Source: Batkoa obscura
Lineage: Eukaryota; Entomophthoromycota; Entomophthoromycetes; Entomophthorales; Batkoaceae
Assembly (NCBI GenBank): GCA_030770535.1
Contig: JASVEC010000016.1
Span: forward strand, 372,001-436,000
Length of the DNA stretch: 64,000 nt
Direction of reading: 5' to 3'
Shown here: positions 53,863 through 63,172 of the stretch, piece by piece
How the letters are laid out: each line of letters starts with the position of its first letter
How positions within the stretch are numbered: position 1 is the first letter of the stretch
The notes under the pieces: generated by a model
What the model was told of the DNA's origin: nothing
The model's database searches: none
Seen by the model: the letters and a program-made list of their open reading frames with translations, nothing else
Made by a program: the position numbers and the translations under genes

Positions 53863-56653
53863 ATGAGCGCAAATAGTTCAGAAGATGATCTGCCTTTGAG
53901 TGCTAGATTACTAAAAAGGCCGGCAGTAGCAAAACAGATAACTAATAGTAAGTATTTTATACTTGTTGAAATAGTTCCTAAATAGCATGCAGGTATAAAC
54001 AATCAACCAATAGATAATGGAAACTCTAGTGATTCGGATATACCATTGTCTAAAAAAATATTAAAAAAGAATGCTCAGGTAAACTAAAATACTATATTAA
54101 AAGAAACTTTACTTAAAAAAGAAGAATGGTGTTAAAAAAGAGAAACCCAATCCAGTTCCAAAACCAAAAGTTAAAAACGAAGCTACTTCTCCAAAGATAA
54201 AGAGAGAACCGACCACTCAAAAAATTAAAGTCGAAGCGGATACTCCAAAGAGGAAACCCATCAATGGTGTAGAGTCTGGGAATAATAAAAGAGCAAAAGA
54301 TGTTAAACCTATCAAAGGAGAAGTTAAAGATGAAGATGAAGATGAAGATGAAGAATATCAGTGGTGGCTCCAAGAAGGTGATGGTGATAAGTCAGTGAAA
54401 TGGAATACCCTTGAACATAATGGGGTATATTTTCCACCACCTTATGAGCCACATAATGTTAAAATGTTATATGACGGTATAATAATTAATAGTAAAAAAT
54501 CAATAAAATTTATGTTATTTAGGGAAACCAATTACCTTGCCGCCGGAAGCTGAAGAAGTAGCTAGTTTCTTTGCTGCTTTGATAGAGTCGGACTATGCAA
54601 GAAATCCAGTATTTGTTAGGAATTTTTTCAAAGATTTCAAAGATGTTTTAAAAGAGTGCAAAGCAGTAAGAATTTAATTTAATTTTCCTTTGCTTTATTT
54701 ATTTGTTTTAAAAAGGATACGGATATTAAAGAATTTAAAAAATGTGACTTTACACCAATTTTTAACTATTTACAAGCCCTTAAAGAGCAAAAGAAATCTA
54801 AAACTAAGGAAGAAAAACTTGTACTTTTTTCTTTATCTGATTTTTCACATATACTTACTTTTTTAAAAGCAAGATAAAAAGGATAAAGAGGTTATTGATG
54901 AACATTATGGCTATGCCATCCTTAATGGACGTAAAGAAAAGTTGGGTAACTTTCGTATTGAACCTCCAGGCTTATTTAGAGGCCGTGGAGATCATCCTAA
55001 AACTGGATGCTTGAAGGTGATCTAGCTTTTTATATAACTATTATTATATATCTAACTTATATTAATAGAGAAGAGTATCACCAGAACAAATTACTATCAA
55101 TATTGGCAAGGAGGCCAAAGTGCCTACCCCACCACCAGGCCATAAATGGGGTAAAGTAATACATGATAACACTGTTGCTTGGTTAGCTACTTGGAAAGAA
55201 AATATCAATGGGTTATTTAAATATGTCCTTTTTGGTGCTACTAGTTCCTTAAAGGGACAGAGTGATATGAAGAAGTTTGAAAAGGCTAGGGAGTTGAAGG
55301 GATGTATCGATGATATCCGTAGTACTTATATGGAGGAGCTTAAAGATAAAGTAGCTTCTACACGTCAAAGAGCTACTGCGTTGTACCTTATCGACCGCCT
55401 TGCACTCAGAGCTGGTAATGAAAAAGGAGAGGATGAAGCTGATACCGTTGGTTGTTGTTCCCTTAGATATGAGCATGTCACATTGGTACCTCCAAATACT
55501 TTAAAGTTCGATTTTTTGGGTAAGGATAGTATCAGATATCAAAATGAAGTCCAAGTTATTGAGCAGGTTTACAAGAATATCGCTATCTTTAAAAAATCAC
55601 CAAAGAAAGAAGGAGATATGATCTTTGACCGTTTAAATGTAAGTTTGTTTTAATTTTTGTGTGTCGAATTTTAATGTTATTAGACTGGTACACTTAATCG
55701 CCATCTTGCTAGTTTACTTCCAGGTCTCTCTGCTAAAGTTTTCCGTACTTATAATGCCTCATTTACTTTCCAAAATCAGCTCAAAAGCACCCCAGAAGAT
55801 GGCACTATTCATGAAAAATTACTTGCTTATAACCGTGCTAATCGTCAAGTTGCCATTCTCTGTAACCATCAACGTTCAGTAAGTAAAGGTTTTGAAACTC
55901 AGATGGAGCGTATCGATGACAAGGTAAGGTTTTATGGTGGTATTTTAATAAATAGTAAGTTAACTGAACACTAGCTTAAAACTATGCAATTCCAAAGACA
56001 TCGCCTCAAGCTAGAAATCTTAAGCCTTGATCCAAAGGCGGGTAAAAGGTACCCTGAACTTCTTGTTAAGGATGAAAATCATGATGAGTTTTGGTGTACT
56101 GAACATGTCGATCTGCTTATGGAAAAGGAAAGGGAAAAAGCAAGGTTAAAGTTTGAAAAGACAAATGTTGTCCTAAAAGAGAAAGGAGAAAAAGTGCAAG
56201 GAGAAAGTGTCTTGAAAGAAAAGTTAGATGAGCTTGATGCTGAACACAAAATCTTGCTGAAGGAGGTTAAGAACAACAAAGTTAGCGATTCCAAAAAGGT
56301 CAATACGGTAGAAAAGTTGATGGATAAGCTTGATAAACTTAACGCCCGTATCAGTGCAGCTAATACTTCAAAGATTGATAAGGTAAATTTATCGTGTCTA
56401 CTCCAGCATGATATTTAATCTATTTAGGATGAAAATAAAACTACGGCCCTTGGAACATCTAAGATCAATTATATTGATCCTAGAATTTCAGTCGCTTGGT
56501 GTGCCAAGTATAAAGTACCTTTAGATAAAATTTTCAATCGTACTTTACGTGATAAGTTTAAGTGGGCAACCATTGTAGATGAGAATTATGTAAGATTTGT
56601 TTTTTGTTTTTTGTTTCTTTTATCGAAAACTAATTACGATTTAGGAATTTTAA
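53863..56653 (+). CDS. TOP1: DNA topoisomerase I (type IB)
   Basis: Eleven-exon model: join(53863..53947,53993..54078,54122..54476,54523..54665,54716..54820,54870..55016,55069..55638,55684..55923,55975..56382,56428..56589,56645..56653), 769 residues, the same as budding yeast Top1. A charged N-terminus is followed by the core ([11 protein letters not shown] ... [15 protein letters not shown]), the LALRAGNEK block with Arg421, [11 protein letters not shown] with Arg518 and LCNHQRSV with His559. A long basic coiled-coil linker (about 585-713) leads to the C-terminal domain [16 protein letters not shown] with active-site Tyr728. The enzyme relaxes supercoils by a 3'-phosphotyrosyl intermediate. 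Tyr728, Arg421, Arg518 and His559 sit one residue past their yeast numbers. Introns are 43-55 nt. The last exon codes only Glu-Phe-stop. Confidence 0.95.
56645..56653 (+). other. TOP1: Nine-base terminal exon of TOP1
   Basis: Exon 10 ends ...DENY at a GTAAGA donor; without splicing the protein would run on with unrelated hydrophobic residues. After a 55-nt intron ending GATTTAG comes GAATTTTAA. This gives the ending ENYEF, matching the conserved DYEF C-terminus of eukaryotic topoisomerase I. Confidence 0.85.
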
Positions 56654-57209
56654 AAATCAAACTGTTTTTATGTCTAGGTGTTAAAAAAATCCATATCGAG
56701 TATTAGATCCTTTTTAGCATCCAACACTTTAACTTCTTATTGAGTGTATTTTACTTTTTTGAATAAAACCAATTAGATATAATTGTTTGGTCTTTATAGT
56801 TTGATAGGTGATGTAAAATTTATTAGTATAGAATTTTAAGATAAATTAAATTCGACTTTGTATTGTGAAATTATAAATAACATTTTAACTTGACAACTAT
56901 TTGAAAATAACGATTTTCTTTATGAATAGAAAAAGCATCATATGGGGATGTGTTTTTTTATTTAAGAATTTTACCAATAATCTTTCCACTTAAAAAGTGC
57001 TTAAAAAATGGAAAAGTAATGAAAAAAACACCTCCGTATACAGTTGATACATAAATTGAAGCTATTATAATGATTGTTTTAAATAACATAAGTCCTATTA
57101 AAATAAATACTTAATGACAAAATAACTTAAATTCAAATATACGATTTTTATGCAAGCGAAAAATATTTTTATTTCAGCAATAATAAAACAACATGGCCCC
57201 TTTAACATC
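56654..57209. other. Intergenic region with one MITE
   Basis: It lies between convergent genes and holds the 105-bp repeat at 56940-57039. Nothing else is seen. Confidence 0.55.
56940..57039 (+). mobile_element. 105-bp hairpin MITE, copy 28
   Basis: Ends ATATGGGGATGTG and CACCTCCGTAT; the core AAAGTGCTTAAAAAATGG. A few bases are missing near the right end. Confidence 0.82.
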
Positions 57210-57632
57210 TTATTCGGTTTTGATAGCAGCTTGGTTCTCATTACGTAAAGTACCAACAGCAATATTGTGAGAAGGAGATGCGACTTTTCCAGTAAGAGGG
57301 GTGTAATATTCTGGATTAAAACCACCATAAGGAAGGTAGTAGACGTTAGGAAGATAGCCACCATAAGTATTGATTGGGATAAAGGCTCTGCGTTCAACTT
57401 GTTGAATTACTTGTTTCTCTGGGAGGATGGTTTCAACGGTTCTGTAAAGGCCATGGTGTTTATGATGATGATGACCAAAAACCTCATTATGTTTTTGGTA
57501 TTGGAATTGGCCGAGATTGATGTAGGAATCTGGGGAAGCGAGCTCAGATTGTTGGTCACCAGCAAAATCTTTGATGAGTTTAGAGCTGGTAAGGCTAGCG
57601 AGGAATAAAGCACTGATGTAGTTGAATTTCAT
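57210..57632 (-). CDS. Secreted protein of an unrecognised family, member 1
   Basis: 140 residues, single exon, signal peptide MKFNYISALFLASLTSS. Two blocks are shared with the gene at 58693-59091: an N-terminal block (GDQQSELASPDSYINLGQ ... QKHNEV) and a C-terminal block (YYTPLTGKVASPSHNIAVG ... NQAAIKTE). Between them is a variable Tyr/Gly/Pro-rich middle with a His cluster (GHHHHKHH). No cysteines are seen in the mature part. Codons are relatively G+C-rich, suggesting high expression. The TATA box GTATAAAAG lies 34 bp before the ATG, exactly as in the paralog. The function is unknown to me; a wall or surface protein is likely. Confidence 0.8.
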   Translation of the reverse strand: MKFNYISALFLASLTSSKLIKDFAGDQQSELASPDSYINLGQFQYQKHNEVFGHHHHKHHGLYRTVETILPEKQVIQQVERRAFIPINTYGGYLPNVYYLPYGGFNPEYYTPLTGKVASPSHNIAVGTLRNENQAAIKTE

Positions 57633-58692
57633 TTTAGTGTAAGAATAATGATAAGTTTTTCATTCCTTTTATACTAGTCCTTGGAGGAGTTTTATCAGCT
57701 TGGCCCTGTGTTAATTAGTTTAAGCAATTTTATATTAATATAATTATTGCTTTTTAGTTGGGTTTAAGCTAATTGAATAATATCGGTATGTGATATAGCT
57801 TTAATTATGACTTATTATGGTCATTGTGTTATCAAATCATTTTGTAATTAACTATTATACCTTGTATGATAATATTTTATAGTTTAAATTATTTTAATTG
57901 AATATTTCTAATCAGTATAAATTACTTTAATTTTATGAATGAAACGATGTTTAAACTATTATACTTGGCTATTTGAATACATCACTATTTAAAGTTTAGT
58001 GAATTTTACAAAACTTAGTACCTTAGTTTAGAATAATCCTAAATTTAATAATAACACAAAACAATATAATTAAATAAATTAGTGTTTATTAAACTTTGAG
58101 CTTAGAGTTATTCTTATACTAAAATAACTTTATAAACCATATGAAAATGCCTGTAACCTACGAAATAAAACAGTTAATGATATAGCTCATCTAATTTGAA
58201 TATTTATATATTTGTAATGACAAACTTTAATCAACAAACACTTACATTAACTTTATTAAAAAATATATTAAAGGATATACATATCATCTAAAGTTGATTC
58301 TTATAGTCATTGAAAACTTATTTTAAAAAGACTAGTATAAAATACAATATCTAATTGATTACAATTAAATATTAACTGAAAAACTTGAATAAATGAATAT
58401 ACTTATTTCAAAGCTCATGTTTATATTTATATATCTTTATATTAGGATTATTTTCCACCTAACATCAGACATAATCTTATTTGCTTAAATACAAATAAAG
58501 GAATTTTTAAAAATTATTCGAAAATTATTCAAAAATTATAAAGTTTATAAGATTTTAATGATCTTTTAATTATAGCTATAATTAAATACACTTATATTAA
58601 CAATTTAACAAAAATATCAAACAAGTCAATTTGCTTAAAATATAAGTACGCAATGCAAGTAATTTTATTTCAAGTTAACAATAGCTATTGGC
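57633..58692. other. Intergenic AT-rich region between two paralogs
   Basis: Spacer of the tandem pair. It holds the TATA box of the left gene and no MITE. Confidence 0.5.
57666..57674 (-). promoter_or_regulatory. TATA box, secreted pair member 1
   Basis: The reverse strand reads GTATAAAAG 34 bp before the ATG at 57632. Confidence 0.6.
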
Positions 58693-59091
58693 TTATTCCT
58701 TAGAAATAGCACCTTGATTGTTATTGAATAAAGAGCCAACGGAAATAGTATGGGAAGGAGAAGCAACAGTACCAGCAATTGGGGAGTAAAGTTTGGTATG
58801 ATGACCCTTGTAACCTGGTAATACGTTGTAACCACCAAAACGTTCAAAGCCACCGTGATAGACGGGTACTACGTTAAAGGTATTGAAACGGGTAAGTGGA
58901 ACTTGAGGTAAGTAGTAAAGAGCTCCAGATGGGAAACCACGAACTTCATTGTGTTTTTGGATTTGGAGTTGCCCAAGATTGATTTTAGAATCTGGGGAAG
59001 CAATCTCAGATTGTTGCTCACCTGAAAAACCGGTGATAGCGTGGGAGCTATAAAGACTGATGAATGATACGGCAGGGATAAAGAACTTCAT
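58693..59091 (-). CDS. Secreted protein of an unrecognised family, member 2
   Basis: 132 residues, single exon, signal peptide MKFFIPAVSFISLYSSHA. It shares with the gene at 57210 the blocks GEQQSEIASPDSKINLGQ ... QKHNEV and YSPIAGTVASPSHTISVG ... NQGAISKE. The middle part is different (Pro/Phe/Gly/Tyr-rich, GGFERFGGYN) and lacks the His cluster. The two genes lie in tandem on the same strand about 1 kb apart, pointing to local duplication followed by divergence of the centre. The TATA box at 59125-59133 is placed exactly as in the paralog. No cysteine remains in the mature protein. No family is recognised. Confidence 0.8.
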   Translation of the reverse strand: MKFFIPAVSFISLYSSHAITGFSGEQQSEIASPDSKINLGQLQIQKHNEVRGFPSGALYYLPQVPLTRFNTFNVVPVYHGGFERFGGYNVLPGYKGHHTKLYSPIAGTVASPSHTISVGSLFNNNQGAISKE

Positions 59092-59124
59092 TTTGATAAG
59101 TTGAGAATGGTGAGGAAGTAGCTA

Positions 59125-59133
59125 CTTTTATAC
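59125..59133 (-). promoter_or_regulatory. TATA box, secreted pair member 2
   Basis: The reverse strand reads GTATAAAAG 34 bp before the ATG at 59091. Confidence 0.6.
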
Positions 59134-60883
59134 CTTCTTCTACAAGGTCAACATACTGTTTATTTGATTGCTTGATTAAATTTTTTTAACTTTATTGTTA
59201 TAATACTCAATTGATTTCTATTTGTTTGGTCTGGTGTTTATTGTTTGTAGCTAAACAATGAGGATAACAAATATCTTATATCAATTAATTATTAATGTAA
59301 TTTAAAGTATTAACTTAACTTAATAAAACTGTATTAATACACAAAACTGTTTTGACATAAGAAATAAATAAAAAAATTAATAAAGTTAAATTTAACAAAT
59401 AATTTATTGTTTTAAATAAGTTAGCGTATTAATAATAATAGTATGGCAGGGATATCTATAATGAAATGATTAGATTTCTATTGAATTAATATGTAATTAT
59501 AATAAAAAAATCAGTGTGTGAATACAAAACTTCATGAGAAAGTTATTTTTATAACTCAGAATTAGCATGATAAAAGCATCATTTTAAATAAAGTATAAAA
59601 AATTAAAATACTTACCGATTAGAAGAATACCACTTTAAATGAAGGGTTTCAATTAATTAGTTTTAGAGCCTAATAAAATTAGATTAGAATGATTGTTATT
59701 AGAATATCAATTAAACTATATAGTTTATCAGAAACTGCGGCTAAGCAGGGCTTTTTGTCAACAAAAGTTCTTCGTTAATTTCAGCCTGGGGCGACAAAGC
59801 GTTCATCATGATAGTATGATTTTAAATAATGATGAGACTTACCTTATGAGACTTAATTCCTTAGGCAACTATCATTATTATAATAAATAAGATCTAAACT
59901 GAACAAACGATTAATTACTGTTTTTATCGTAAAATAGTTAAAATGATTCAATAATAATATCAGAAACTTTTTCACAGCATTATAAGTTACCACTCAGACA
60001 GGGATAACTGTTATTGAATAAATATTTCATCATTATATAAATCATTAATTGATATTGAAAGCTTACCTAGTAACTGATCAAAGTTAACTTTATCGAGATA
60101 AAAGATGTTAAGTTTAGTTTCCAAATTATTTATACTTTTTCAATCCATGTGAAAAAATTTTCGTTGGATTTGAACAACTTATGCAATTTTTAAAAAATGA
60201 AAAGTTTTAAACCAATTAAATGAAGTCAAAAAAGCTGCATATTTTTTAAGATGCAAAATAGTAAATAAAATACTCAAAAATTTCGAGTCAAAAATATACC
60301 TGCTAACTGAGGGAAGAATGTAAACAAATTGTTGATGAGCTAGGTCATGATAGTATTGATCAAAATAATAGCTATTCCTCGCTTGAGTAAAGAACAAGAA
60401 TATTTAAAACCTAACTTTATTTCACTAAGTGATGTGATTAGTGTTATTACATAAAATACCATGAAATCAAGATACTTAACGACCTGAAGACGTTTTTGTT
60501 CAATTTTAAAGAAAAGATAATAGCATATATCCTTTCAAATGAGGATGGTTTAATCACACCTCAAGAAAAGCGTATAACATAATTAAAACACCTATTAAAA
60601 AATGACGATTTATGTATTAAAAGTGGTCATTTTAAAGACATAGTAAGAGTTTATATATATTATCTATAAGGAGTATGATTAGATGGTATTTTGAAGTTTT
60701 AAGTCCATCATGTTTGTGTAACATCTCATTTACAAAATATTGTAATAGACTCATGTAAAACATTTTCATTATTAAAACACCTATTATATTTAATTTAAAT
60801 AATCAATCATCAAGTGTGCCAAAGAAGTGTGAGATAACCTCATGCTGTTTGTCTTAGTGTATGGTAAGGATACAGAAATCATA

Positions 60884-60988
60884 TTATGGGGATGTATTTT
60901 TGTGTTTAAGAATTTTACTAACAAACTTTCCACTCAAATAACACTTAAAAATGGAAAAGATAATGAAGTCAAAAAAAACACTCTCTTA
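60884..60988 (+). mobile_element. 105-bp hairpin MITE, copy 29
   Basis: Left end TTATGGGGATG, right end CACTCTCTTA; core ATAACACTTAAAAATGG. Confidence 0.8.
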
Positions 60989-60989
60989 T

Positions 60990-61098
60990 CCTATGGGGAC
61001 GTTTTTTTCAGCCTCATCACTTTTTCCATCATTTAAGTGTTATTTGAGTGGAAAAATCGTTAGTAAAATTTTTACATATGAAAATACATCTACCTATG
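60990..61098 (-). mobile_element. 105-bp hairpin MITE, copy 30
   Basis: It follows copy 29 at once, inverted. Ends CTATGGGGACG and CATCTACCTATG; core TTAAGTGTTATTTGAGTGG. Confidence 0.8.
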
Positions 61099-61294
61099 TT
61101 CAATATCAAAAAAGTTTAAAGATTCAATTGTTTATAATGTATCATTTGTTTTTATATTTTATATATTTTGTATTTTATATTTTATTTAGTATAAATTTCG
61201 AGTATTGCTATTGCTAATGATACAATGCAAAATATTTTGTGATTGATATTATTAAATGAGTGCCTATTAAACATTTTATAAATGTATTTTTCTG

Positions 61295-61402
61295 ATTATG
61301 TGGAGATGTTTTTTTAGTTTCATTACTTTTTCCATCTTTAAGCCCTGTTTGAGCAAAAAGGTTGCTAATAAAATTCTTAAACAAAGAAATACATTCCCAT
61401 AT
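61295..61402 (-). mobile_element. 105-bp hairpin MITE, copy 31
   Basis: Ends ATTATGTGGAGATG and CATTCCCATAT; core TTAAGCCCTGTTTGAGC. Confidence 0.78.
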
Positions 61403-61652
61403 TTTGAAAGCTCTTTATATGTGTTATTTGTAGTACTAACAAGTTTAAGTCATAGTAGAAAAGTTCTGATATCAGCTATTCAACTACAGTAATTTTTTAG
61501 GTATTGCATTTAAAAGATACTATACAGTGTTGATCGTCTTCAAAGTCTAAAATTTTTTTATCAAAGGTTTAAATAAAATAAATACTAAATTATTGGCAGA
61601 CAATTACCTTTATTTATTGTTTGAAATGTCACTTTAATCTAAATTTTGTATA

Positions 61653-61758
61653 ATATGGGGCTGTTTTTTTTAGTTTCATTATTTTTTCATTTTTTAAGCA
61701 CTATTTAAGCGGAAATTTTGTTAGTAAGATTCTTAAATACAAAAATACATCCCCATAT
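61653..61758 (-). mobile_element. 105-bp hairpin MITE, copy 32
   Basis: Ends ATATGGGGCTG and CATCCCCATAT; the core TTAAGCACTATTTAAGCGG. The GGGGCTG variant is shared with copy 15. Confidence 0.85.
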
Positions 61759-63095
61759 TTTATTTATAAAAAATTCATAATACTTTTAAAGTATATAATT
61801 AATATAAATGGTAAATTTTCAATATCATAGTAAGTGGATATATCAAAATAACTAAATAGTTTTATGACCATAAAAAACAGTAATTTGTTCTATTTAAGGA
61901 TAGTTAATAACTATTAAAGCTAGCATCACAAAGCACTTATATTAAACTAACTTATTAAGTATTAAACAATAGACAATATAAAACCCCTTTTTAAAAATTA
62001 GAGGCTAAAAGCTTATTTAAATAAACATGCATTTAATATAACAAAGTAATGACACTGGTAACATAGAGTTTTAAAAACCGTTCCTAGGAGGTATTTCTTA
62101 TCTAGAAGCATCTCCTTAAATATATGTTTTATTAAATAACGCTATTTAATAAGACATATATTTAATGTTTCAAGTTATTGTCATTTTTAAAGGATCCAAT
62201 ATATTATAATCTTTTTATTATTCATTTTTTTAGTCATTTTGATCTATCAATATTTTAAGATAAAGACATAGTCGTATTAATGCCATATCAAAATAGATTA
62301 TGTAAACATTGGAACGTTTTTAATAACTATAACATGTACTTAAGGATAGAACACTATTTAATAAATTTAGTCATTGATTAGACAATAATAATGATATATA
62401 GATAAAAAAGAAGATAGAGAATCTTCTTAATTAAAGAGTTCATATAATTGGATAAAATAAGATGAAATTTTATCAACTTTTTAAAACAAAAATCCCTCAC
62501 TTTTTTTTCTTACTTTTTAGTCGAAGTTACAATTACGCTGTAATTTTGTTAATTGAATTGCTTTATTAAGCAAAAATAATTAATTTAAATAAAAAAGGTC
62601 ATAGCAACATCAATACGAATAAAAGTATTATAAAAATTCATTAAACAGCAATCAAATATAGCTAAACTAGGTTAAGGGTATGAGATGTTTATTAATAAGT
62701 GCAACTGATACTACTCTATTTATAAATTTGAGTTATTTTTAATATATTTTTAATTTTAAGTTAAATTTCGATTTTTTAAATTTTTACAGACTTAAATTGT
62801 TTTTACCCCAGTTTGACTACAGTGATTTGATAAGGGTTTAATAAAAAGAAAGGTAGAATTAACGGATAAAAAAGTAGTGAAATCAAAATCAACCAATTAA
62901 ATGTACTCTTTTCATGCAATTTATTAACCTAATTTATCTTTTAATGTTCTAAAAAAGCTATATGAAGTAATGATAGGAAATGGATTAGTACCCAGAATAA
63001 ATGAAGGTTAATAGAATAAGAATAAAAGATATAAATAAGCATAGAATTTCAGTTACTTTTGTCATATTTTCTTTGTTTATACGAGATAATAACAG

Positions 63096-63107
63096 TATAT
63101 ATAAATA
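63096..63107 (+). promoter_or_regulatory. TATA box of the LPMO-like gene
   Basis: TATATATAAATA lies about 70 bp before the ATG at 63173. Confidence 0.45.
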
Positions 63108-63172
63108 ATAATTTACAAAGCTAGTCTTTTATTTTTTTATTAATTCCATAATTCAAATCAATTGTATCTAAT

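Larger units (their letters stand above)
59092..63172. other. Long gene-poor region with four MITEs and decayed sequence
   Basis: It holds 105-bp repeats at 60884-60988, 60990-61098, 61295-61402 and 61653-61758. Around 60058-60680 there are short open stretches on both strands that look like decayed coding sequence, with no gene that I can support. The TATA box of the right-hand gene is at its end. Confidence 0.5.
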
